From assembly GCA_964019055.1 (NCBI GenBank), contig OZ025218.1:4114169-4178168 (forward strand): DNA of 64,000 nucleotides. The letters are read 5' to 3'. The position numbers and the translations under genes are program-made. The notes under the pieces are model-generated. The model searched no databases, was not told the DNA's origin, and saw only the letters and a list, made by a program, of their open reading frames with translations. The DNA is from Anthopleura xanthogrammica (taxonomy: Eukaryota; Cnidaria; Anthozoa; Actiniaria; Actiniidae). Positions 40,715 to 50,093 of the stretch are shown here, in pieces. Numbering within the stretch: position 1 is the stretch's first letter; each line of letters begins with the position of its first letter.

Positions 40715-42688
40715 TCATGAAAATACCTCTTGAGATAAAAACACGACTTTTTGGCGAAAAAAAATGGGCTTTTGGCTGAGAAAAGGTGCTTTTTGGTCCA
40801 AAAAACTGTTTTTTGCTGAGAAAATTGGAAATTTGCTGAGAATTTTCTTTTGCTCAAAACACCACGTTTTCACTGCTAAACGCACCTTTTGGCCGAGAAA
40901 AGCACATTTTGGGTGTCCAAAACACTGTTTTGCTGGAAAAAAAAGCTTTTTAGCCCAAAAAACTGAAAAATGGCCATTTTGGCTCTCAAAACTAGGTTTT
41001 TCGCTGACGGCGTGACCTGTTTGCTGAAACCACCACTTTTTGCTCATGAAAATACCTCTTGAGATGAAAATACGACTTTTTGGCGAAAAAAAATGGGCTT
41101 TTGGCTGAGAAAAGGTGCTTTTTGGTCCAAAAAACTGTTTTTTGCTGAGAAAATTGGAAATTTGCTGAGAATTTTCTTTTGCTCAAAACACCACGTTTTC
41201 ACTGCTAAACGCACCTTTTGGCCGAGAAAAGCACATTTTGGGTGTCCAAAACACTGTTTTGCTGGAAAAAAAAGCTTTTTAGCCCAAAAAACTGAAAAAT
41301 GACCATTTTGGCTCTCAAAACTAGGTTTTTAGCTGACGGCGTCACCTGTTTGCTGAAACCACCACTTTTTGCTCATGAAAATACCTCTTGAGATAAAAAC
41401 ACGACTTTTTGGCGAAAAAAAATGGGCTTTTGGCTGAGAAAAGGTGCTTTTTGGTCAAAAAAACTGTTCTTTGCTGAGAAAATTTGAAATTTGCTGAGAA
41501 TTTTCTTTTGCTCAAAACACCACGTTTTCACTGCTAAACGCACATTTTGGCCGAGAAAAGCACATTTTGGGTGTCCAAAACACTGTTTTGCTGGGAAAAA
41601 AAGCTTTTTAGCCCAAAAAACTGAAAAATGGCCATTTTGGCTCTCAAAACTAGGTTTTTCGCTGACGGCCTCACCTGTTTGCTGAAACCACCACTTTTTG
41701 CTCATGAAAATACCTCTTGAGATAAAAACACGACTTTTTGGCGAAAAAAAATGGGCTTTTGGCTGAGAAAAGGTGCTTTTTGGTCCAAAAAACTGTTTTT
41801 TGCTGAGAAAATTGGAAATTTGCTGAGAATTTTCTTTTGCTCAAAACACCACGTTTTCACTGCTAAACGCACCTTTTGGCCGAGAAAAGCACATTTTGGG
41901 TGTCCAAAACACTGTTTTGCTGGAAAAAAAAGCTTTTTAGCCCAAAAAACTGAAAAATGGCCATTTTGGCTCTCAAAACTAGGTTTTTCGCTGACGGCGT
42001 GACCTGTTTGCTGAAACCACCACTTTTTGCTCATGAAAATACCTCTTGAGATGAAAATACGACTTTTTGGCCAAAAAAAATGGGCTTTTGGCTGAGAAAA
42101 GGTGCTTTTTGGTCCAAAAAACTGTTTTTTGCTGAGAAAATTGGAAATTTGCTGAGAATTTTCTTTTGCTCAAAACACCACGTTTTCACTGCTAAACGCA
42201 CCTTTTGGCCGAGAAAAGCACATTTTGGGTGTCCAAAACACTGTTTTGCTGGAAAAAAAAGCTTTTTAGCCCAAAAAACTGAAAAATGACCATTTTGGCT
42301 CTCAAAACTAGGTTTTTAGCTGACGGCGTCACCTGTTTGCTGAAACCACCACTTTTTGCTCATGAAAATACCTCTTGAGATAAAAACACGACTTTTTGGC
42401 GAAAAAAAATGGGCTTTTGGCTGAGAAAAGGTGCTTTTTGGTCAAAAAAACTGTTCTTTGCTGAGAAAATTTGAAATTTGCTGAGAATTTTCTTTTGCTC
42501 AAAACACCACGTTTTCACTGCTAAACGCACATTTTGGCCGAGAAAAGCACATTTTGGGTGTCCAAAACACTGTTTTGCTGGGAAAAAAAGCTTTTTAGCC
42601 CAAAAAACTGAAAAATGGCCATTTTGGCTCTCAAAACTAGGTTTTTCGCTGACGGCCTCACCTGTTTGCTGAAACCACCACTTTTTGC
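40715..42688 (-). repeat. higher-order repeat: 3 monomers (987 bp) x 2
   Basis: Two 987-bp segments are almost identical over three consecutive monomers, including the rare TTTTTAGCTGACGGC variant of the third unit (near 41.33 and 42.31 kb). They represent a recent duplication of a trimer. Confidence 0.85.
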
Positions 42689-44640
42689 TCATGAAAATAC
42701 CTCTTGAGATAAAAACACGACTTTTTGGCGAAAAAAAATGGGCTTTTGGCTGAGAAAAGGTGCTTTTTGGTCAAAAAAACTGTTCTTTGCTGAGAAAATT
42801 TGAAATTTGCTGAGAATTTTCTTTTGCTCAAAACACCACGTTTTCACTGCTAAACGCACATTTTGGCCGAGAAAAGCACATTTTGGGTGTCCAAAACACT
42901 GTTTTGCTGGGAAAAAAAGCTTTTTAGCCCAAAAAACTGAAAAATGGCCATTTTGGCTCTCAAAACTAGGTTTTTCGCTGACGGCGTCACCTGTTTGCTG
43001 AAACCACCACTTTTTGCTCATGAAAATACCTCTTGAGATAAAAACACGACTTTTTGGCAAAAAAAAATGGGCTTTTGGCTGAGAAAAGGTGCTTTTTGGT
43101 CAAAAAAAACTGTTTTTGGCTGAGAAAATTTGAAATTTGTGAGAATTTTCTTTTGCTCAAAACACCACGTTTTCACTGCTAAACGCACATTTTGGCCGAG
43201 AAAAGCACATTTTGGGTGTCCAAAACACTGTTTTGCTGGAAAAAAAAGCTTTTTAGCCCAAAAAACTGAAAAATGGCCATTTTGGCTCTCAAAACTAGGT
43301 TTTTCGCTGACGGCGTCACCTGTTTGCTGAAACCACCACTTTTTGCTCATGAAAATACCTCTTGAGATAAAAACACGACTTTTTGGCGAAAACAAAAGGG
43401 CTTTTGGCTGAGAAAAGGTGCTTTTTGGTCCAAAAAACTGTTTTTTGCTGAGAAAATTGGAAATTTGCTGAGAATTTTCTTTTGCTCAAAACACCACGTT
43501 TTCACTGCTAAACGCACATTTTGGCCTAGAAAAGCACATTTTGGGTGTCCAAAACACTGTCTTGCTGGGAAAAAAAGCTTTTTAGCCCAAAAAACTGAAA
43601 AATGGCCATTTTGACTCTCGAAACCAGGTTTTTCACTGACGGCGTCACCTGTTTGCTGAAACCACCACTTTCTGCTCATGAAAATACCTCTTGAGATAAA
43701 AACACGACTTTTTGGCGAAAAAAAATGGGCTTTTGGTTGAGAAAAGGTGCTTTTTGGTCCAAAATACTGTTTTTTGCTGAGAAAATTTGAAATTTCCTGA
43801 GAATTTTCTTTTGCTCAAAACACCACGTTTTCACTGCTAAACGCACATTTTGGCCGAGAAAAGCACATTTTGGGTGTCCAAAACACTGTTTTGCTGGAAA
43901 AAAGAGCTTTTTAGCCCAAAAAACTGAAAAATGGCCATTTTGGCTCTCAAAACTAGGTTTTTCGCTGACGGCGTCACCTGTTTGCTGAAACCACCACTTT
44001 TTGCTCATGAAAATACCTCTTGAGATAAAAACACGACTTTTTGGCCAAAAAAAATGGGCTTTTGGCTGAGAAAAGGTGCTTTTTGGTCAAAAAAAACTGT
44101 TTTTGGCTGAGAACATTTGAAATTTGCTGAGAATTTTCTTTTGCTCAAAACACGACGTTTTCACTGCTAAACGCACATTTTGGCCGAGAAAAGCACATTT
44201 CGGGTGTCCAAAACACTGTTTTGCTGGAAAAAAAAGCTTTTTAGCCCAAAAAACTGAAAAATGGCCATTTTGGCTCTCAAAACTAGGTTTTTCGCTGACG
44301 GCGTCACCTGTTTGCTGAAACCACCACTTTTTGCTCATGAAAATACCTCTTGAGATGAAAACACGACTTTTTGGCGAAAAAAAATGGGCTTTTGGCTGAG
44401 AAAAGGTGCTTTTTGGTCCAAAAAACTGTTTTTTGCTGAGAAAATTGGAAATTTGCTGAGAATTTTCTTTTGCTCAAAACACCACGTTTTCACTGCTAAA
44501 CGCACATTTTGGCCGACAAAAGCACATTTTGGGTGTCCAAAACACTGTTTTGCTGGAGAAAAAAGCTTTTTAGCCCAAAAAACTGAAAAATGGCCATTTT
44601 GGCTCTAGTAGGGGCTAAAGGCCGCTCCGATAACGGAATC

Positions 44641-44735
44641 TTTATATTTTCTTTACATTTCTTTACATTTCTTTACATCTTCTTTATATCTTCTTTACAT
44701 CTTCTTTACATCTTCTTTACGACTTCTTTACAGTT
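44641..44735 (+). repeat. short tandem repeat, (T)CTTTACATCT-type
   Basis: About nine imperfect copies of a 9-12-bp unit around TTCTTTACATC lie immediately inside the element terminus. One strand is almost pure pyrimidine apart from the ACA/ATA steps. Confidence 0.85.
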
Positions 44736-44763
44736 CCGAAAATGCCCCGCACTTTCCCCGCAC

Positions 44764-44865
44764 TTTCCCCAAAACCGCCCAAAACCGGTTAAAACCGGTT
44801 AAAACCGCCCAAACCGGTTAAACCGGTTAAACCAGTTAAAACCGCCTAAAACCGCCCAAAACACC
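44764..44865 (+). repeat. short tandem repeat, AAAACCGGTT / AAAACCGCCC
   Basis: Imperfect copies of a 9-10-bp unit alternate between the palindromic core ACCGGT and ACCGCCC. This is the second of three repeat blocks in the terminal region. Confidence 0.85.
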
Positions 44866-44988
44866 TTTCCATGAACATCACCGATCCAAAATAAGTGCGC
44901 TTTCCCCGAATGAGTAAAACTGGGTCAGAATAAGTGGGGGTGATTCAAAGTGCGCCTTCCCTGAATGGGCTAAACTGGGGCAGGATAA

Positions 44989-45037
44989 TGGAAGTGAACC
45001 GAAGTGAACCGAAGTGAACCGAAGTGCATGGAAGTGC
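44989..45037 (+). repeat. short tandem repeat, GAAGTGAACC
   Basis: Three perfect 10-bp copies of GAAGTGAACC are flanked by degenerate copies (GGAAGTG..., GAAGTGCATG, GAAGTGCAGC). Further GTGCGC and AAGTGxxx fragments lie between this block and the previous one. Confidence 0.85.
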
Positions 45038-45113
45038 AGCAGAATGAAAGAAAAGGTCCAATGAAAATTATGAAAAATGAAAAGAATATTGCCCATATGT
45101 AAAGAAAGCCAAA

Positions 45114-45389
45114 ATGTCAGAAAACCGAAGAAGACTTAGAAGATTAATGAGTATGACCTCCATAGGTACTCAAACATCTCCACCAACCTACGAAGCTCCA
45201 CCACCATATGAACGCCTACCTAGAAATCCCGTGGTTAAGGCAGTCTGTCTGAACACACATGAGGTTACTTACTTTAATACAGCGGATGATGCTTCGAGGA
45301 TCCTCCACTTAATAGGCGTACCACTCAAAAGTGGGGACATAAGGACTTCATTGCTCAGTGAGCGTAATTATGAGTTCTTTTGGTGTTGA
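45114..45389 (+). CDS. small PPxY-motif protein of the terminal repeat, NUMOD1-like C-terminus
   Basis: 91 residues, from the ATG in CCAAAATGTC to a TGA. The N-terminus is basic (RRRLRRL, residues 5-11). Residues 22-33 contain two overlapping PPxY-type motifs, PPTYEAPPPYE. PPxY is known to bind WW domains of NEDD4-type ubiquitin ligases in viral budding and trafficking. Residues 41-90 have the pattern of a NUMOD1-type DNA-binding module (a T-x-E-V-T-x-F strand followed by helices), which is a weak inference. The gene lies in the terminal inverted repeat, so a second copy is expected at the other end. The visible right-copy C-terminus (63932-64000) is about 15 residues longer, so this left copy is probably shortened by the 50-bp deletion before 45388. 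Confidence 0.6.
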   Translation: MSENRRRLRRLMSMTSIGTQTSPPTYEAPPPYERLPRNPVVKAVCLNTHEVTYFNTADDASRILHLIGVPLKSGDIRTSLLSERNYEFFWC

Positions 45390-45464
45390 GATATCAAAGA
45401 AGATTTTGCTTTGACATCTATGAAAATGTATTAAGAATATGTAAACATACAATAAAGGGAAAGA

Positions 45465-48400
45465 ATGTCAGACCTCATGCATAAGCCCATTCCCGAGATT
45501 AACGTACCAATACTAGCACCGGCGAAACTAAGACCAAATCCAAAACCACTTATCATCAAAAAAATTCGGAAGGAGTAAAGTGATTTTTCGGAGTGGTTAT
45601 TACGAACCGTTCGCCCTGCTATCAGGGAGCCCATTATTAACCGCATCGACTTCTTAAGGAGAAGAATAAGGCGTATTTATCGTAAAGTGGAAAAAGAAAG
45701 GGTCATGGAAAAATCCTCATTCAACTCATTCCTTAAGGAACATAGGATCCTTGGATCTGATGATGATGTGGATCCCGCTGTCTTCATGAAAACGCATGAA
45801 AAACGTATCTTAGAGACCATATGGGTAAATGAGAAACCCACGAAGGTTAAGCTCTACCTATCGTGTGAATTTTACAAGGTTGGGAATGATGGAAACGAAG
45901 TCATTAATGTTGGACATTTCCACACAGAACCAGATATCATAACGAAATCCACGAACTTAATAGAGTTATACCATGAACTTTCCGAGGATACCCTAGAAAG
46001 AGTTACCAGATTCCAAAACGAAGGTTCTGGGTGGATGCTAAGGAAAATAGTATCCTTAAGCATTCATTTTGCGAGATTCCGACTTCTAAAAGCTAGCACA
46101 TACATTCCACTTCCTAAAAAATTAGCAGGAAGGGAAGCTATTATCAACCCCCAGAACAAAGACGAGCAATGTTTCAAGTGGGCGATAACCATAGCCCGAT
46201 TTACGCCCAAGAACAATCCTTATAGGATAACAGACACTCTTAGGGAGAATGCGAAAAAGTTAAGCTGAGATGGACTTCGCTTCCCAGTGGGACTCCAAGA
46301 TATCCACATTTGCGAGAAAAACAACAGGGACTACGCAATCAGCGTCTTAGGATACGAAAAAGAGGAACTCATGACCCTTAGGATTTATGAAGGAGAAAGC
46401 AGGAAACACGAGATAATCCTACTACTATTCTCCAATGAGGAAACGAAGCACTATTGTTGGGTCAAGAACATGTCAAGACTCTTATCCTCTGAACTATCGA
46501 ATCACCAACATAAGAAGCACTTTTGTTTGAGATGTCTTAACTCATTTAGCTCTGAGCGCGTCCTCCAAAGACATTCCGAATATTGTGGACAACACAAGTC
46601 CGTAAGAATAGATCTACCCAAAGAGGGAACCCTACTCCAATTTAAGAACTATCCTCATTCCATGAAAGTCCCCTTCGTCATCTACGCCGACTTCGAGTGT
46701 GTGCTAGAAAAAGTTGCTTCTTGTTCCAACGACCCCAATGCCCCCTCTACGGAACCTTACCAAAAACACAAACCATCGGGGTACTGTTACATAATCAAGT
46801 CTGATGAGAACATCCTTCCCCCCAAAATCGTGATATACACAGCTCAAAAAGAGGAGGAAGACCTGGGAGAACACTTCATGAGATCAATAGAAAAGGATGC
46901 CCTAGCCTTATACGAGAAGCTCTCAACAATAAAAAAGATCATAATGTCCAACAAGGACTGGAAAGAATACAAAGAAGCAACATATTGCCACATCTGCAAG
47001 GGGGAGTTGGGGTATGATAGAGTAAGAGATCACAGCCACCTCACGGGGAAATATCGAGGAGCAGCTCATAACAGATGTAACCTTCAATACCAACTCCCCA
47101 AATTCATCCCCATCTTCTTCCACAACCTAGCAGGATACGACGCCCACCTATTCGTAAAAGCCTTGGGGATCAGTGAGGGTAAGATCAGATGTATCGCAAG
47201 AAATGAGGAACAATACATCTCATTTAGTAAGAAAATCGTTGTGGGTTACTACATGGGCAACGATGGGAAAGCTCACAACATCTACCTGGAGATAAGATTC
47301 CTAGATAGCTACAAGTTCATGTCCTCGAGCTTAAGCAAACTCACTAATAACTTAACAAAAGACCAGTTCGGAATCATGAGCTGGTTTTATGGAGGTAGGC
47401 AGCTCGACATATTGATGAGAAAAGGGGTCTACCCCTATGAGTATATGGATTCCCTCACAAAATTAGAGGAACCTAGCTTACCCCCCATTGAAGCCTTTCA
47501 TTCTGACCTTAATGATAGTGACATCACAGAGGATGACTACGATCATGCCTGGAAAGCATGGAGGATGTTTGATATGAAGACGATGAGAGACTATCACGAC
47601 TTATACCTCGCAACCGACGTCCTTCTCCTAGCAGACGTGTTCGAGAACTTCAGAATCATATGTAGGACGTATTACGACTTAGACCCCGCTTGGTATTATA
47701 CAGCCCCAGGACTTGCTTGGGATGCCATGTTAAAAATCACGAATATCCAGTTGGAGCTTCTTACTGATATAGACATGATCTTGATGATAGAAAGCGGGAT
47801 TCGAGGAGGAATTTCCTCTACGGGAAGTAAGCGCTATGCGAAGGCAAACAACAAGTACATGAAGTCATACGACCCTAACGAACCCAGTAAATTCATACCC
47901 TATCTGGACGCAAATAAGCTCTATGGGTGGGCAATGTCCCAACCCCTCCCAACAGGAGGCTTCGAATGGCTCGGTGAGAAACAGCTGGTGGACTTGGAAA
48001 GGACTCCATGTATCTTGGAGGTGGATCTAGAGTATCCCCCCGAATTACACGACCTCCACAACGACTATCCCCTCGCCCCCGAGCATCTCAAAGCAAAAAG
48101 TGGGGTAATGAAGCTCATACCAAACTTCTACTATAAGTCCCACTACGTGGTTCATCACGACGTCCTAAAATTCTACATGAAACAGGGACTAAAAATCACG
48201 AAGATCCACCGAGGTATTACCTTCAAAGAATCCCCCTGGTTGAAGAAATACATAGATCTAAACACCCACCTAAGAACCAACGCAACGAATGATTTCGAGA
48301 AAGATTTCTTCAAGCTCATGAACAACTCCGTCTTTGGAAAGACCATGGAAAACATTCGCAATCGACGAGACATACGTTTAGTGACAAATGAGAAACAAGT

Positions 48401-49056
48401 CAACAAGCTAACTCGTAAGCCTAATTTCATAGGAGCCAAAATATTCACAGAACGATTAGCTGCGATCCACATGAGAAGAACACACTTAGAGTACAAGAAA
48501 CCCATTTACCTAGGAATATCTATCTTAGACTTATCCAAGAGATTCATGTATGACTTCCACTATAACTACATGAAGAAAAAATATGTCGACGATGCAACTC
48601 TCCTTTACACCGATACTGATAGCCTAGTTTACGAAATATACACAGACTTCTTCTATAAGGATATAGAAGGGGACATCGATAGCTTATTCGATACGAGCAA
48701 CTACCCCATCAACCACACGGGAATAACAAAACGAGTCAACAAAAAAGTAATAGGGATGATGAAGGACGAAACAGCTGGAGAGCAAATCACGGAATTCATC
48801 ACATTAAGAGCGAAGCTCTATTGTTTCATAACAGAGGAAGGAAAAGAGGAAAAGAAGTGCAAGGGAGTCAAAAAATGCGCATTATAAGCAATCCTTATTG
48901 GAGGGAGAATCAATCATGAGAACAATGAGAGTCTTTAGGAGTCGCTTACACGAAATGACTTCAGAAAAGGTTCACAAGATCGCTCTCTCCTCAAAAGACG
49001 ACAAACGAGTAATTCTTGAGGAAGATCCCATTGTAACATATGCCCATGGGCACTAA
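45465..49056 (+). pseudogene. Polinton protein-primed family B DNA polymerase, interrupted
   Basis: Protein-primed replicative polymerase with 3'-5' exonuclease, about 1195 codons in total. One frame runs from the ATG at 45465 to 48887, but in-frame stops occur at 45576 (TAA) and 46266 (TGA). A frameshift in the A-run near 48869-48877 moves the last 60 or so codons (to the TAA at 49054) into another frame. Visible in order: a CxxC zinc finger at about 46524-46586; exonuclease I (YADFE, about 46692); an endonuclease VII-like CxxC/DHxH module (about 46983-47081); exonuclease II (HNLAGYD); exonuclease III (YLATDVLLLAD); motif A (DANKLYG, about 47906); motif B (NNSVFGKTMEN); motif C (YTDTDS, about 48605). 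All polymerase carboxylates are present, so inactivation is by the interruptions. It ends 14 bp from the convergent integrase gene. The start codon lies in the terminal repeat. Confidence 0.92.
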
Positions 49057-49070
49057 ATCAACGAAATGAG

Positions 49071-50049
49071 CTAACCTAAAACGCTATCGGGTGGTAGTTC
49101 CGTATCCTCAGGGATCACTTGTAATTCCTCCCTAACAAAAGAACGCTTAGGAGCTCCTTCAGAGAGGTAGTAAAGCACGGGTTGATTAGGAGTGATCGTT
49201 GCACGCGACAGGTCATAATCTTGTAAAGACCAAATGGGATCAGTGGCACGTCGTTGACCCCCCTCTTCTTCCCCCGCAGCATATAAGTATCGAACACTCA
49301 CCCCTGGAGGGAGTTTATTTTCTTTCAACCCCACGGGTCTCTCGTATGTGGGGTCCTTTGTCTCAACGGACTCTAACTTTATTGCCTTGCTTGCTGTCTT
49401 CCCAGTAATCCTCTTGACTTCGTTGTTAATAGATCGTATCACAGCAGGAAGTCGTTCCACCCATTCTCGCGATCTTCCCTCTTCCATTACCATCTCTTGT
49501 GCATACTGATGACTAAACAGCTTTTCAGCTAACGTTCGATTAGCACGCTCCACGAGGGATTGTGCTCTATGATTTCCAGCTTCTGATCTTTGGACTTTTA
49601 TCACGCGTTTCTTCATAACTTTTGTGACTTCCCCCATGAATTCTGTTCCTGGATCTACCATTAGTGTTTCGGGCCAATTTAATGACCTAGAATAAATACT
49701 ATCGAATGCCCTAGATATTTGTGCGGAGTATTTTGTAGTCAGGGGTTCCGCATCCATATACCACATATACCACAACGAGAGCATACTTATACGTCTTTCT
49801 CTTTACGACATCATGAGGTAAAAATAGTAAGTCTGCTTGATGGATATCATTGGGGGTAGAAATGTTCCAATGAAATCTGGGGATGTAGGTGGGGGCAGGT
49901 AGGTATATTTGCCATAAGGCTTGCTTAATGAGCCACTTTCTTGTCATCTCTTCAGAAATGCCGGTCGCTTCGGATAGTTTCGAAATCGCCGAATATCCCT
50001 TCCAATATCCTTCGGTTGAATAATATGTGTTTGAAAGCTTTTCTTCCAT
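49071..50049 (-). pseudogene. Polinton retroviral-type (rve) integrase, frameshifted
   Basis: DDE integrase that would insert the element into host DNA. The N-terminal frame (50049 down to about 49745) has a helix-turn-helix-like segment (YWKGYSAISKLSEATG) and the first catalytic aspartate in HQADLLFLP (codon 49831-49833). The C-terminal frame (about 49784 down to 49071) holds the second aspartate in VDPGTEF (codon 49653-49655) and the glutamate in LVERANRTL (codon 49548-49550). These are separated by 34 residues, close to the canonical D-x35-E. An SH3-like tail follows (YLYAAGEEEGG, then VLYYL and FVREELQVIP). The two frames differ by one base, so a frameshift lies between about 49745 and 49785, where the sequence is also eroded. 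The gene is divergent from the capsid gene with 44 bp between starts. Confidence 0.9.
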
Positions 50050-50093
50050 AGTATCTAAGAGAGTAACTAGTTATTACATAAATAAGAAAAAGG

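Larger units (their letters stand above)
33391..44606 (-). repeat. 329-bp tandem satellite, block D (divergent subfamily)
   Basis: About 34 monomers on the - strand, clearly more heterogeneous than blocks B and C. Most units carry the GTGGTGGTTTCAG / TATTTTCATGAGC variants and a GGCTTTTGGCTGAG segment where block B has CGGTTTTGGCTGAG. A 9-monomer segment of 2961 bp is present twice (about 33477-36437 and 36438-39398), and a 3-monomer segment of 987 bp is present twice (40715-41701 and 41702-42688). The array ends inside a monomer at GGCTCT, directly abutting the Polinton terminus at 44607. Confidence 0.96.
44607..45479 (+). repeat. left terminal inverted repeat of the Polinton (outer part inferred)
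   Basis: Only the inner portion can be verified. Positions 45388-45479 match the reverse complement of 63833-63924 at roughly 90 percent over 92 bp. Just outside, 45369-45377 (TATGAGTTC) matches 63985-63993. About 50 bp present in the right copy between these two matches is missing from the left copy. The outer portion has its right partner beyond the window edge, so its repeat status is inferred from the known architecture of Polintons. Confidence 0.7.

Noticed and set aside
61..44600. Several hundred open frames of 60-213 codons in the satellite
   Set aside because: They recur in every monomer on both strands, shift frame each unit, and their peptides simply mirror the 21-bp sub-units. No start context, family or codon-usage signal supports them.
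1..44606. CRISPR-like array of repeats and spacers
   Set aside because: Repeats are contiguous 329-bp monomers without unique spacers, and there are no cas genes. The context is eukaryotic.
45431..45646. - strand 71-codon frame over the polymerase start
   Set aside because: It is the shadow of the polymerase N-terminal coding sequence, which is recognisable on the + strand.
48173..48505. 110-codon - strand frame inside the polymerase
   Set aside because: It overlaps polymerase motif B coding sequence, which clearly defines the coding strand.
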